Part shown: positions 41,722 through 52,269 of the stretch, one piece after another
How the letters are laid out: every line of letters begins with the position of its first letter
How positions within the stretch are numbered: position 1 is the first letter of the stretch
Assembly (NCBI GenBank): GCA_035493955.1
Contig: DATJHI010000008.1
Location: 46,706-110,705, forward strand
Direction of reading: 5' to 3'
Length of the DNA stretch: 64,000 bases
DNA from: NCED01 sp035493955
GTDB taxonomy: Bacteria; Pseudomonadota; Alphaproteobacteria; Caulobacterales; Caulobacteraceae
Notes under the pieces: generated by a model
What the model saw: the letters and a program-made list of their open reading frames with translations, nothing else
The model's database searches: none
What the model was told of the DNA's origin: nothing
Translations under genes and position numbers: made by a program

Positions 41722-43875
41722 CTAACCCTTGCCCGCGGCCTTCCCGCTCGGCGGCGGGGCGGCTTTCGGGGCCGGCACGGGCGCATAGCTTTGGCGGGCC
41801 TGACTGAACAAGGCCGCGCAGTTGGCGTCCTTTTCCAACCCCGGGGAGACGAAGGGCAGGATAGCCGCCAGGGGCGACAGCAAGGCCCCCAGGGTGGCGC
41901 CCAGTCCGGCCTGGGCGATAGCGCCAGCCGGTTCTATGCCGAACTTCGGGTTGCGCAGCACGCCGTCGACGGTGAAGGGCGCGATCAACCGTACGGCCCG
42001 GAATTTCTTGGGCTGGCCCTTGAGCGTCAGATCCAGCCGCTCGTCGGAGAGGTTGATGGTCCCGGAGCCGTTGACCAGCACCACGTCCGTATCGAAGACG
42101 ATGGTCTGGGCGGTCATCACCCCGTTGGTCACCTTGAAATCGGCGAGGGCGCAGCGGACGTCGGTGGGCGTCTGGTCGTGGCTCAGCAGCAGGAACAGCC
42201 CCTTGGTGGCGTCTATCCCCATCAGTTCGGCGACGGCCTGGCGGATTTGGCCACGGGGAATCACCACAGTCACCTCCCCATCCGAACTGGCCGCGGCCTT
42301 GTGCGCCGAATCTCCGGTCCCGGTAAGGCGGGCCCGGGCCATCAGGTCGCCTGACAGGGGGCGCGATCCGCTGACCGGCGGCACGAACTGTTCCAGCTTG
42401 AGGTTGGCGATCCTGAGGTCGACCTTTGTCACCGGCGTCTTCGGGCGGGCGTCCAGGGTGGCCGTGCCGGTCAGCTTGCCGGTGGGGAAACCGATCGAGA
42501 TGGGGTCGAGGTTCAGCACGCCGTGGTCGAGTTTCACCCCCAGGAAGACCGACCGCAACGGCAGGACAGTCTTCACCCGGTCCGCGCGGTAGGTCACCAC
42601 CGCGTCCATGCTGCGGATCCGATCGGTCTGCAGGGTCGCGTCGGGCAAAAACCGGCCCTCGGCCTTCAGCGCCCGGATCTGCGTCTTCTGTTCGGGGGCG
42701 GCCGCCTTGGAGGCGCCGGGGACGCCGAACACCCCGGCCAGATCGGCGAAATCCAGCAGGCGCGAATTCAGCGTCGCCTTCAGGAACGGACGGTCATGGC
42801 TCACGTCGACGGAGGCGTCGCCGTTGATGTCGCTGGCGCCGATCCGTCCGGCGAAACGGTCATAGTAATAGACCTTGCCGTTCCGCCGCAGCTGGCCGGA
42901 CACCCGGTAGGGCGGGGTGTTGGGCAGGGTGAGGCCCGTCAGGTCGTAGAGGGCGTTCAGATCGCGCCCTTCCACCGACACCGCCGCATTCAGCACGCCG
43001 AGGTCAAAGGGTTTGGGAACCTGGCCCTTGGCGGTCACATGGGTCGCCCCCGCGGTTATGCTCGCGTCGAACGGATAGGGCCGGTCCGGCTGCACATTGA
43101 GCAGCGGTCCGCCGACCACGTTGGCGACGAAGGCCTTGCGGTTCAGCTCGCCCTTCCCGGTCAGACGGAAGCCACGGTCATAGGCGTTCGCCCGTTCTTC
43201 GCTGGCGTTGACGGTTCCGGCGAAGGTGAGCTTGCGCGGGATATCCCGCACCGTCAGCCGGCCCTGGTCGACGATGAAGGTCTGGATCGGCGGCAACTTG
43301 AACGGTTTGCCCCCTTTTCGACCGTCGGAGAGGTCCCAGTTGGCCCGCCCCTGGGCGTCCCGCAGCAGGGCCACGGTGGGATGCTGGATCGACAGTAGCG
43401 GCAGGATCACCTGACCGCGGAACAACGGCGCCAATCGGATCGATACGCTGACCTGGCCCACCTCGGCCATATTGGTCTTTGGTCCCCACGTCGGGTTGCC
43501 GATGGTCAGGCCGCCGATGTCGGCGCGGGGCGTCCAGCTGAACAGATGCACCTTCAGATCGCCCAGGAGACGCACCTCGCGCCCGGTCTGGGCCGAAGCG
43601 TAGCGGCCGATCGGCCCGCGCAGCCAGTTCCACTGAAACACCATCAGGAAGACGACGATCGCCAGGACCACGACGCCAAGGGCGGCGCTGCCCCACCCCG
43701 GCCGCCACGGCCTGTGGTCGTCCGTGGACGAAGGCCCTTCCCCGCCGCCGCCGGCGGCGCGGCGGTGAAATGGATTCAGCCGCCGCCAGTCGAGGCGGGG
43801 ACGCTGCAATCCCGGGGGACGATCGGCGGCGCCGGGCGCCTTGAGAACCGTGGACACGCGGACAACCTCCAGCAA
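41722..43875 (-). CDS. AsmA-family protein
   Basis: 717 aa. One membrane helix near the N-terminus (about 63-82: AALGVVVLAIVVFLMVFQW) and then a long periplasmic part. The AsmA hallmarks are seen: GREVRLLGDLKVHLFSWTPRADIGGLTIGNP at the start and GSGTINLSDERLDLTLKGQPKKF with PFTVDGVLRNPKFGIEP near the end. These proteins form elongated bridges that move phospholipids between membranes. It is alone in its transcription unit. The exact start is uncertain; the first 35 residues are weakly supported. Confidence 0.88.
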   Translation of the reverse strand: MLEVVRVSTVLKAPGAADRPPGLQRPRLDWRRLNPFHRRAAGGGGEGPSSTDDHRPWRPGWGSAALGVVVLAIVVFLMVFQWNWLRGPIGRYASAQTGREVRLLGDLKVHLFSWTPRADIGGLTIGNPTWGPKTNMAEVGQVSVSIRLAPLFRGQVILPLLSIQHPTVALLRDAQGRANWDLSDGRKGGKPFKLPPIQTFIVDQGRLTVRDIPRKLTFAGTVNASEERANAYDRGFRLTGKGELNRKAFVANVVGGPLLNVQPDRPYPFDASITAGATHVTAKGQVPKPFDLGVLNAAVSVEGRDLNALYDLTGLTLPNTPPYRVSGQLRRNGKVYYYDRFAGRIGASDINGDASVDVSHDRPFLKATLNSRLLDFADLAGVFGVPGASKAAAPEQKTQIRALKAEGRFLPDATLQTDRIRSMDAVVTYRADRVKTVLPLRSVFLGVKLDHGVLNLDPISIGFPTGKLTGTATLDARPKTPVTKVDLRIANLKLEQFVPPVSGSRPLSGDLMARARLTGTGDSAHKAAASSDGEVTVVIPRGQIRQAVAELMGIDATKGLFLLLSHDQTPTDVRCALADFKVTNGVMTAQTIVFDTDVVLVNGSGTINLSDERLDLTLKGQPKKFRAVRLIAPFTVDGVLRNPKFGIEPAGAIAQAGLGATLGALLSPLAAILPFVSPGLEKDANCAALFSQARQSYAPVPAPKAAPPPSGKAAGKG

Positions 43876-43954
43876 AGGCCCTGCCCTCGCCTTCCGTAAC
43901 GTCCATTCTCAAGCCCGCCTGCGCGCGATTCGTTCCGTCAAAAGAGCGCCGAGC

Positions 43955-45616
43955 TTATCCGGCCGAGATCTTCGCCCCCATCCTGGCCGGTCCATAGCCC
44001 GGCCGCGCCCCACGCGGGCCCGCCTGGCAGACATAGTTCACCGGCTCCTCGGCGTTGGCGCCGGCGATGTGGTGGGCGATCATCGGATAGGCGCACATCG
44101 GCCGTTCGCCGAACTCGGGCGCCTGCACCACCGCGGTGACGGGGCGGGGGGTGTACCCGGGGGGCGGCAGGCGCTTGGCCAGGATCACGTCGGGGGCGAC
44201 GCCGCCCTCGCGCCATTGTTCGAGCGCGGTGATCCAGTCGAGGCTGTAGGCCCCGTTGCAGTGGCCCATGCCGGGGATCAGGAACAGCCGGTGGAATTCC
44301 TCGGCCTTGTCGAGGCCGCCCTGCCTGGCGACCACGCTCTCATAATAGTTGATGCTGTTCTCGGTCGGGATGAAGGGGTCCGCCCAGCCGTGGTACTGGA
44401 TGATCTTGCCCCCACGGGCCTTGAAGGCCGACAGGTCCGTTTCGGTGGCGACGATGCCTACGTCGGCAGCCTCGGCCTTGGCCAGGTCCTTGTCGAAGTC
44501 CAGGCTGTAGAAGTCCCAGTTCGGGTCCTTGAACACCGTATATTTATAGTGGTCGTCGCCCGTCTCCCAAGGCTTGCCGATCACGGGCTTCCAGGTCAGC
44601 TCGCTCCCCGGCGGCATGCCCGGATAGATCAGCTCCCCCGTGCGCGGGTTCTTCAGGGGGGCGTAGATCTTGTCCGCCGCCTCCACCTGGGCCGGGGTCA
44701 GGCATTCGGCGGCGTTCTGGCCGGATTTGCACAGCAGGCTCGCCGGCTTGAAATTGCACTGGCGCGGGTCCTGGATCTGCTCGTCCTTGACCCCGTCCAG
44801 GCTGTCGCAACTGGCGATCACCGCCTTATGCAGCAGGGCCGTCTGGGCGTCGCCGATGATCGGGGCGGTCGCGCCCTTGGGGATATTGGCCTGGCTGGCC
44901 CACAGGGACTGGGTCTGCAGCCGGACCCAGTTGTTGGCCGGCGCGCCGGCGATCACCCCGTCGAAGTCGGCAGGGAACTTCTGCACCTCCTTCAACCCCT
45001 GCTTGCCCCCCGACGAGCAGCCGTTCCAGTAGGACAGCCGCGGCGCTCCGCCATAGTAGGCAGCGACCAGGGCCTTGGACTGGACCGCGGTCTCGTGAAC
45101 CGCGCGCCAGGCGAAATCGATCAGCTTTTCCGGGTGGCCGAGGGCGAAGATCCCCCGCGGGCCCTCGTGGCCGGTATCGGTGGAGGCGGTGGCGTAGCCG
45201 CGCATCAGCGCCTGGGCCATGGCGGGAAAGGTGATGCTGCCCGACCAGCCGCCGTTGCCGACCATCATGAACTTGCCGTTCCAGGCCGCGGTGGGCAGCC
45301 AGACCTCGGCCTTGATGTCGGAATCGGCGGACGGTGTCAGGGTGACCGCCACCCGGCAGAAGGCCGGAAGGTCGAAGCCCGCCGGCGCCGGTCCGGCCGC
45401 CGGAGCGCCGGGCGGAACGAAGCGGCCGGCGGGAACGGCGACGGCGGAGGCGACCCTGGCGTTGGGCAGGGCCGTGCGCGCCAGGGTTTCGCAGGAGACC
45501 GCCGGGCCTCGTCCGCCCAGGGCCGGCGCGGTCACGGTCCTGTTCTGGGCGGTCACGGCCGTGGCCGCGGCCAACGCCAGCGCGCTCGCGCCGCAAAGGG
45601 CGAGTTGCAGTTTCAT
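43955..45616 (-). CDS. Tannase/feruloyl-esterase family hydrolase, secreted
   Basis: 553 aa from the ATG at 45616 (GGAGGGA ribosome site); an upstream ATG at 45670 is not preceded by one. Signal peptide cleaved after VTAQ. Alpha/beta hydrolase of the tannase family: nucleophile in SYWNGCSSGGKQG, acid region in YHGWADPFIPTENS, and His in PGMGHCNGAYSLDW. Substrates are likely esters of aromatic plant acids such as ferulate or gallate. The Cys pair next to the Ser and His is typical of this family. Confidence 0.9.
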   Translation of the reverse strand: MKLQLALCGASALALAAATAVTAQNRTVTAPALGGRGPAVSCETLARTALPNARVASAVAVPAGRFVPPGAPAAGPAPAGFDLPAFCRVAVTLTPSADSDIKAEVWLPTAAWNGKFMMVGNGGWSGSITFPAMAQALMRGYATASTDTGHEGPRGIFALGHPEKLIDFAWRAVHETAVQSKALVAAYYGGAPRLSYWNGCSSGGKQGLKEVQKFPADFDGVIAGAPANNWVRLQTQSLWASQANIPKGATAPIIGDAQTALLHKAVIASCDSLDGVKDEQIQDPRQCNFKPASLLCKSGQNAAECLTPAQVEAADKIYAPLKNPRTGELIYPGMPPGSELTWKPVIGKPWETGDDHYKYTVFKDPNWDFYSLDFDKDLAKAEAADVGIVATETDLSAFKARGGKIIQYHGWADPFIPTENSINYYESVVARQGGLDKAEEFHRLFLIPGMGHCNGAYSLDWITALEQWREGGVAPDVILAKRLPPPGYTPRPVTAVVQAPEFGERPMCAYPMIAHHIAGANAEEPVNYVCQAGPRGARPGYGPARMGAKISAG

Positions 45617-45709
45617 GGGCGTCCCTCCGTACGTGTCAGCGGCCGTTGACCGGCATTGAGGGACCATCACCCCATTGATCGGAATTGAAAAGGGCGTTCA
45701 GCCGCCGGA

Positions 45710-47053
45710 TCAGGTTCCGAAGGTCACGAAGTCCGCGGTGAAGCTGGCGGACGACACTCCCGCCAAGCCGATGGTGTCGCCGCCGCCGAGATCCAGCAGC
45801 ACCTGGCCCAGGTAGGATGTCGCGGTGAAGATGGTCCCTGTCGGCAGCAGGATCCGGTCGCCCTCCGCGAAGTTGAAGTCCGCCACCCAGTCCTGCCCCC
45901 CGCCCTTGGCGAAGGCGAAGCGGTCGGCCCCGGCGCCGCCGGTCAGGATGTCGTTGCCGAGATCCCCCGAGAGCTTGTCGGCCCCGGCGTCGCCGAAGAG
46001 GGAATCATTGCCCTTGCCGCCGTAGATGCTGTCGGCGCCGTCGCCGCCGCGCAGGGTGTCGTTTCCCGCATTGCCGCTCAGGGAATCGTCCCCCGCCCCG
46101 CCCGGCGCGCTGTCGTTGCCGTCCATGCCCAGGACGCTGTCATTGCCGTCCCCGCCGTCGATGGTGTCATTGCCGGCGGCCGCGAACACCCTGTCGTTTC
46201 CGCCGCCGCCGCTGATCACGTCATTGCCGCCCGCGCCGAACAGGTCGTCGGCGTTGGCGGTCCCGGTCACGGCGGCGTCGTTGGCGCTGGAGAAGATGAA
46301 GTCGCTGGCCCTGACCACGGCCAGGGGCACGCCCTGCAGGATCAGGGTGCTGGCCTGGCCGTTGAAGGTGGTGGTGATCTCGGTGTTGCCCGACACGTCC
46401 TTCATCACCAGCTGCAGGGTGGCGAAGTCGCCGATGTGGGCGTCGGTCAGGTCGATCCTGTCCCCGCCGTTGTCCACCGCCAGGACCTGACCGCGGATCT
46501 CCCCCGCCGGCAGCACCGTGGTGTGGAAGTTTATATAGAGATTGCCCGCCAGCAGGCTGGGGATCTGGCTGGTCAGGGTCGCGCCGGCGTTGCCCTCGCC
46601 CGTATCCCATTCTCCCGTCACCACCCCCGTGGCCGGATTGAGCGTGGTGTCCCCGTCGAGCTCGTTGTTCGGGGTCCCGAAGAAGCCGAAGACGATGCCG
46701 CCGGCCACGCCCGGAGGAGAGTTGTGGAAATGCGCCGCCGTGATGTTGTCGGTGGTGGACTGGGTCTGGGACCCGAAGTCGAGATTGGAGATGGTGGCGG
46801 TGAAGTCGAACTTGGTCTGCGCCCGGTTCAGGACCCCGGTGAACGTCCCCGTTCCAGGCGAGGGGTTGGGGGGTGTTTCATTGGCGCCGCCGATGGCCGC
46901 GGTGAAATAGGTGCTTCCGAAATCGGTGATGGTCAGGTCGGACTGGGACCGGAAGTAGACGAAGGTGTCGTTCCCCGCCAAGCCCGTCGCGACATTCGAA
47001 GGCGTGACGCCGCCCAGGACGTCCGCGCCGCTGGTACCCGTGATGACCGCCAT
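45710..47053 (-). CDS. CHRD-domain protein with RTX calcium repeats
   Basis: 447 aa from the ATG at 47053 (AAGGAGCGG ribosome site). No signal peptide, as expected for type I secretion. A short GTSGADVLGG repeat at the start, then a CHRD domain (ANETPPNPSPGTGTFTGVLNRAQTKFDFTATI ... AHFHNSPPGVAGGIVFGFFG ... NLYINFHTTVLPAGEIRGQV; about 53-200). Then several RTX nonapeptides (GGNDVISGGGGNDRVFAAAGNDTIDGG style) and the DRFAFAKGGGQDWVADFNFAEGDRILLP end domain. It is probably surface or extracellular and binds calcium. No type I exporter genes are in the window. Confidence 0.87.
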   Translation of the reverse strand: MAVITGTSGADVLGGVTPSNVATGLAGNDTFVYFRSQSDLTITDFGSTYFTAAIGGANETPPNPSPGTGTFTGVLNRAQTKFDFTATISNLDFGSQTQSTTDNITAAHFHNSPPGVAGGIVFGFFGTPNNELDGDTTLNPATGVVTGEWDTGEGNAGATLTSQIPSLLAGNLYINFHTTVLPAGEIRGQVLAVDNGGDRIDLTDAHIGDFATLQLVMKDVSGNTEITTTFNGQASTLILQGVPLAVVRASDFIFSSANDAAVTGTANADDLFGAGGNDVISGGGGNDRVFAAAGNDTIDGGDGNDSVLGMDGNDSAPGGAGDDSLSGNAGNDTLRGGDGADSIYGGKGNDSLFGDAGADKLSGDLGNDILTGGAGADRFAFAKGGGQDWVADFNFAEGDRILLPTGTIFTATSYLGQVLLDLGGGDTIGLAGVSSASFTADFVTFGT

Positions 47054-47283
47054 CGCCCGCTCCTTATGGGTTCGCCCGCTCCGCAGCGAAGGGACAGCCG
47101 CCGTAGCGAGGCTTATGAAACTCCCGAACGCACTGGATACTCGGCCCCAAGACACACCGGACATGCCGGCCCGGAGGAGGACGCGAGCCCAGAACGCCAG
47201 AGTCCGGCTCGCGATCCGCCAATGGTTAATCCCCGCCGTGCGGGGGGAGGTTCAAAGCGGCGAGGATTAAGGAGCCGCGCGGA

Positions 47284-48054
47284 TCAGAAGAAGCCGGCGG
47301 CACTCACGACCAGCGCCTCCGGGCTTTGCCGGCGCCCGAACGGGTAGTCCATCCGCGGCCCGACCTTGGTCCAGGCGAGCTGCACCTCGCCGCGACTAAA
47401 TTCGACGGCGACGCCCGTGCGCAGGTCGTAGCGAAGAGAGCGGTCGCCGGAGACGCCCAGCGGCGTCAGCAGGCCGGCGTGCCAGAACAGGCGCAGATGG
47501 TCGCGCGGCCGCGTCGTCCAGTTGAGATCGAAATAGGCTGTGCCCCGATTCACCCCGATATAGTCGGGCGAAAGGTGGGCATAAACGCTCACCGCGCCTT
47601 TGCTGACCCCGGCGTAGACCTCGTTGTAGGCGGCGATGTAGTGCCGGATGGAGCTGATGGTGTAGGCCGGACCGGTCGCGGGCCTGACGATGACCGTGGA
47701 GGGAACGCTGTCGACAAGCCGCGAGGTGGTCGCGCCCAGATCCCAGGTCAGGCCGACGCCCGACCGCTTGGCGAAGCCGAGGTATCCCGCATATCCGAGG
47801 GCCTCGACGCGGCGGTCGCCGTCGTTCTTGCCAATGACCACCGAGGCGCCGGCGTAGGCGCCGCTGGCATGGTCGTAGGCGATGGCCAGTTTGAGGTCCG
47901 GCTTACCGTCGGTCAGGCTGACGCCCCTGAACCGGTAGTCCGACTCCACCATTGCCGTCACGCTCACCTGCGCCAAGCCGCGAGCGGGGACGGCCAGCAT
48001 CGGCGACAGAAGGGCAAGCAGAGGCAGAAGGGTTTTCAGGGGCGTGGAGGCCAC
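47284..48054 (-). CDS. TorF-like putative outer-membrane porin
   Basis: 256 aa. Signal peptide (cleaved after GLAQ, about 29). Beta-barrel strands: VSVTAMVESDYRFRGVSLTDGKPDLKLAIAYD at the start is the typical TorF/TIGR02001 pattern; the barrel ends with a C-terminal Phe (AAGFF). Family function is unknown. No partner gene is visible; the subtilase gene lies 21 nt upstream of its start and might be co-transcribed. Confidence 0.78.
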   Translation of the reverse strand: MASTPLKTLLPLLALLSPMLAVPARGLAQVSVTAMVESDYRFRGVSLTDGKPDLKLAIAYDHASGAYAGASVVIGKNDGDRRVEALGYAGYLGFAKRSGVGLTWDLGATTSRLVDSVPSTVIVRPATGPAYTISSIRHYIAAYNEVYAGVSKGAVSVYAHLSPDYIGVNRGTAYFDLNWTTRPRDHLRLFWHAGLLTPLGVSGDRSLRYDLRTGVAVEFSRGEVQLAWTKVGPRMDYPFGRRQSPEALVVSAAGFF

Positions 48055-48075
48055 CCTATTCCGGAAACGCCCGCT

Positions 48076-49326
48076 CTAGGGACGCGAACAGCTACATTTG
48101 CACGGGCTGGGCGTCCGCAGCAACGTGGCGCAGGCGTCTATCCTGTCGGCGGGCCCCGCGACCACCAGGGCCGATAGGCTGCGGGGGGCCGGCGCGTGCT
48201 CCCGCATCAAAGCAAAAAGGCCGCTCACGTGAGCGGCCGCATAGGAACTTCCGCTGACCAGCAGCCAGCCGCCGTCGGGCTGGGTCGTGGGTATGTCGCG
48301 TCCCGGGGCGTTGAGCACCCCGGCGATGGGCGGGTCCGTCGTCTCCTCGGCCACGGCGACCACCCCCCGGTGGGAGGCCGGAAAGCCGCCGTCCCGGAAA
48401 CCTCGGTCGTAGGCGGCCACGACGACGACGCCCTGCCCCAGGGCGACGTCCAACAGCTTGGACAACAGGATATCGGGCGGGCCGCTGAGGCTGAGATTGA
48501 TGATCTGCGCCTTGTGGACGATGGCGAACGTCAGCGCCCTGGCCAGGCTGAGGCTGTCGCACAGGGTGGACGCGCCGGAGGGCGCGTCCGCGCGCGCCGG
48601 CTCCTGCCAGCAGGCCCGCAGGCCCAGCAGTCGGGCGCCGGGCGCCAGGCCGGCTATGCCCAACCCGTTGTCGGCGCGGGCGGCGATGATCCCGGCCACG
48701 CCGGTGCCGTGTTGTTCGGCGGTCGCCGGCCGACCGGAGACGAAATTCTCGCTGACCTCGACCTGGCCCTTCAGGTCAGGGTGGTTCTTCTCGATCATGC
48801 TGTCGATGACGGCGACACGCACGTTGCGGCCGGTGGCGATTTGATGCAGCTCGGCCAGGCCCCACTCCTTGGCCGCGGGCTGCACGCGATAAAGGGGGTC
48901 GTTGTGGGCGATCGGTTCGCCCTGACCCCGATAGAGGTGAAGGGGCTCGGACCAAGAGACCCCCGGGTCCCGCGACAGGCGCAGGGCCGCCTCTTCGGGG
49001 GACTGCTCGGCGGGCACCGCCATGATGAAGCAGTCCACGCCCAGGAGCGGCATGGGCCATTCGCTGACCAGAGCCACCCCGTATCGACGGGCGAGCCCCG
49101 CGGCGATGCGCAGGCGCGCGCTACGTCCTTCGCCGTCGCCATAGGCGCCGCCGTAGTCGAAGTCGGGGCGCAGGTGCGACGGCGGCGACTCCAGCATCAC
49201 CAGGATCTGCCGGTCCCCGGCCCCCGCGGACGCCGGCCGTTCGTCGTCCCTGGCGCTGGCTAGGCCGACGGCGGCGAACACCATCGCCAACCCCAGGGCC
49301 AGGCTGCGTCGGAGGGACGCCATCAC
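48076..49326 (-). CDS. Subtilisin-like (S8) serine protease
   Basis: 416 aa with a signal peptide (cleaved near LASA). An inhibitor-like pro-region occupies about 40-140. Catalytic Asp in VAVIDSMIEKNHPDL, His in EQHGTGVAGIIAARADN, Ser in LVSGSSYAAAHVSG. At the oxyanion-hole position the usual AAGN reads AAYD, i.e. Asp for Asn, a change known in a few active S8 enzymes. The tail has four Cys (ACATLL, CKCSC). It overlaps the anti-sigma gene by 4 nt, so it belongs to the sigma/anti-sigma unit and could process envelope signals. Confidence 0.88.
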   Translation of the reverse strand: MMASLRRSLALGLAMVFAAVGLASARDDERPASAGAGDRQILVMLESPPSHLRPDFDYGGAYGDGEGRSARLRIAAGLARRYGVALVSEWPMPLLGVDCFIMAVPAEQSPEEAALRLSRDPGVSWSEPLHLYRGQGEPIAHNDPLYRVQPAAKEWGLAELHQIATGRNVRVAVIDSMIEKNHPDLKGQVEVSENFVSGRPATAEQHGTGVAGIIAARADNGLGIAGLAPGARLLGLRACWQEPARADAPSGASTLCDSLSLARALTFAIVHKAQIINLSLSGPPDILLSKLLDVALGQGVVVVAAYDRGFRDGGFPASHRGVVAVAEETTDPPIAGVLNAPGRDIPTTQPDGGWLLVSGSSYAAAHVSGLFALMREHAPAPRSLSALVVAGPADRIDACATLLRTPSPCKCSCSRP

Positions 49327-50012
49327 CCGCCCGCCTCGGCGTCGAGGGGTTCGGCCAGGACCACCTGGGCCAGACGCCGCAGCCTGGCCAGGGCCTTGCC
49401 GCGCTCGGTCACGGGTACGCGGATCACATAGGCGTCCGCCGCGGTCGGGCCGTCAACCAATCGTGCGTGGTTGGCCTTGAGGATCGATCTGAAGTCGCTT
49501 TCTTTGATCTCGGGACGGAAGACCACCACGATGTTCCCCGCCCGACTCTCCGGCGCCGCGCCCAAGGTGCGGTAGGCGGCCGGGAACGAGGCCTGCCACA
49601 ACAGCCCGCCGAGGGTGAGCAACAGGCAGAACTGGCCGATCAGGGCCCAGCGCAGCCAGGGCGCGGCCGTCTCCCATTGGCGCGCGGCCTTCCACCGACC
49701 CGCCAGCCAATCGGCGGCCAGGCCGGCGCCGGGGACGCCGCTCCGCGCCTCGCGATCGATCTGCCGTTGGATCCGCCTCCAGCCTTGGTCGACGTCGAGC
49801 GAGGCGGCGATCGTCTCGGACGGCGCGTCTGCGACCTCGATCGCCAGCCACCGGTCGGCGTTGAGCTCGGCCTGGCAATCGGGGCATTGGCTCAGATGGG
49901 CCTCGACCTCGGCCGCCTCGTCCTCGTCGAGGCGACCCGCCACGTACCAGGGCAACAGCGACTGGATCTGGCGATGGCGGTCGCCCGGCAGGGGGATGAC
50001 CCGTCCCGTCAT
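49323..50012 (-). CDS. Anti-sigma factor, zinc-finger type (ZAS)
   Basis: 229 aa. The N-terminal domain has the Zn-binding pattern HLSQCPDCQAEL (H-x3-C-x2-C), which binds the sigma factor. One membrane helix at about 125-150 (WALIGQFCLLLTLGGLLWQASF). The periplasmic part (VVVFRPEIKESDFRSILKANHARLVDG) is of unknown fold. It is encoded directly after the ECF sigma gene (7-nt gap) and overlaps the protease gene. It should hold the sigma factor inactive until an envelope signal arrives. Confidence 0.88.
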   Translation of the reverse strand: MTGRVIPLPGDRHRQIQSLLPWYVAGRLDEDEAAEVEAHLSQCPDCQAELNADRWLAIEVADAPSETIAASLDVDQGWRRIQRQIDREARSGVPGAGLAADWLAGRWKAARQWETAAPWLRWALIGQFCLLLTLGGLLWQASFPAAYRTLGAAPESRAGNIVVVFRPEIKESDFRSILKANHARLVDGPTAADAYVIRVPVTERGKALARLRRLAQVVLAEPLDAEAGG

Positions 50013-50019
50013 GCCGGCC

Positions 50020-50622
50020 TCACAACCAATCCGCCAGGCGGCCGGCCAGCACGGTCTTGAGACGGCGGCGCGCGTGGAACATGCGGGTCTTCACCGTATC
50101 GACCGGGCAGGCCATGATCTCGGCGATCTCGCGATAGCCGATGTCGTGAAAATAGGTCAGGTCCACCACCGTCCGGTGCTCCAGGGAAAGTTCCTCCATG
50201 GCGCTGAGCAGCGCCTCATGGACTTGTCGTCGGTCCAGCCGTTGTTCCGGTCCGTCCTCCTCACTGGCCCGGGTTTCGGCCTCGTCGTCCTCTATCGGCT
50301 CGTCCAGGCGTCGACGGGCCTTCAGGGCCTTGCGGTAGGCGATGGCGAAAACCCAGGTCGAGACTTTGCTGGCCCCGTTGTAGCTGTCGGGCTTGCGCCA
50401 CACGGCCAGGAGCGTGTCGTTGACCACCTCCTCGACCAGCTCCGGCTTGCGCAGGAGGCTGGCGAGAAAACGGCTCAGCCTGGGATGATAGAGCCGATAC
50501 AGGGCCTCGAACGCGCCACGGTCGCCCCTCGCGATCCGCCGCAACAGCCGCGCATCCTCGTGCCGAGCCGCCGGCGCCATGGCGCCGCTCCCCTCGTCGA
50601 CGGCGCTCGTGCGGCGCACCAT
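50020..50622 (-). CDS. ECF sigma factor (RpoE-type)
   Basis: 200 aa. Region 2: GAFEALYRLYHPRLSRFLASLLRKPELVEEVVNDTLLAVWRKP (core binding and -10 recognition). Region 4: MEELSLEHRTVVDLTYFHDIGYREIAEIMACPVDTVKTRMFHARRRL, an HTH for -35 recognition. A start at 50580 is possible too. It is the first gene of the sigma / anti-sigma / protease unit and likely drives its own operon. Its target promoters are unknown. Confidence 0.93.
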   Translation of the reverse strand: MVRRTSAVDEGSGAMAPAARHEDARLLRRIARGDRGAFEALYRLYHPRLSRFLASLLRKPELVEEVVNDTLLAVWRKPDSYNGASKVSTWVFAIAYRKALKARRRLDEPIEDDEAETRASEEDGPEQRLDRRQVHEALLSAMEELSLEHRTVVDLTYFHDIGYREIAEIMACPVDTVKTRMFHARRRLKTVLAGRLADWL

Positions 50623-50795
50623 CTCCTCGTTCCCTCGCTTGCCGGTCAGTGTCGCTCAAGCGCGGAAAGGTTCAAAACGCGTGCGGTTTTGGAGGAGCGC
50701 CGATGGGAGCCCTTCAGATCGCCTAGGGGGGCGCCGCCTCAGCGTCTGCGGTTAACCGCGACCGGGAGAGCGAACCCCGACAAATTTAAGGAATT

Positions 50796-50872
50796 TGGCG
50801 CACCCGACACGATTCGAACGTGTGACCTTTGCCTTCGGAGGGCAACGCTCTATCCAGCTGAGCTACGGGTGC
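50796..50872 (-). tRNA. tRNA-Arg (anticodon CCG)
   Basis: 77 nt including an encoded CCA. Acceptor GCACCCG/CGGGTGC, anticodon loop CTCCGAA (anticodon CCG), T-arm ACACGTTCGAATCGTGT. It reads the CGG codon. Confidence 0.95.
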
Positions 50873-50914
50873 ATTGGGCCAAGGGCCGCTTCGTAGCGGA
50901 AGCGGAGCCCCGGC

Positions 50915-51877
<963 letters not shown>

Positions 51878-51991
51878 CGGTTGGGGCGTTCGTCTCTATT
51901 CGGGCCGTGGGACCGGCTCAGGGTTTGACGCACCAAGGCCGCACCCCTTAGGTATGCGCGACCGCCGGCCTTGCCAAGCGAGACACCGCCC

Positions 51992-52237
51992 ATGCCTCCT
52001 TCCGTCCAGTCCACCATCGTCCCTGCCGCCCCCGAAGTGATCGTGGCGCCCGGACACCGCGTCGCCTGCGACGGCGTCGGCGGGGCCCTGGGCCATCCGC
52101 GGGTCTATCTTGAGATGGGGGAGGCGCATTCCGTCGAATGCCCCTACTGCGACCGCCGCTTCGTCCTGGCCGGCCACGAGACCCCCGAGGACGAGCTGAC
52201 CGCGCCGGCGGCGTACGAGGGCTCGGCCGGACACTGA
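51992..52237 (+). CDS. Zinc-finger domain protein (zf-CHCC, NDUFS6-like)
   Basis: 81 aa from the ATG at 51992. The pattern RVACDGVGGALGHPRVYLEM followed by CPYCDRRFVL gives C-x-H-x-C-x2-C, the zf-CHCC fold related to the complex I subunit NDUFS6. The alphaproteobacterial form is a complex I accessory protein by homology with mitochondria. No other nuo genes are present here. Confidence 0.85.
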   Translation: MPPSVQSTIVPAAPEVIVAPGHRVACDGVGGALGHPRVYLEMGEAHSVECPYCDRRFVLAGHETPEDELTAPAAYEGSAGH

Positions 52238-52269
52238 GGCGAGGTCTGGCGCTTCAGCGCACGAGCCCG

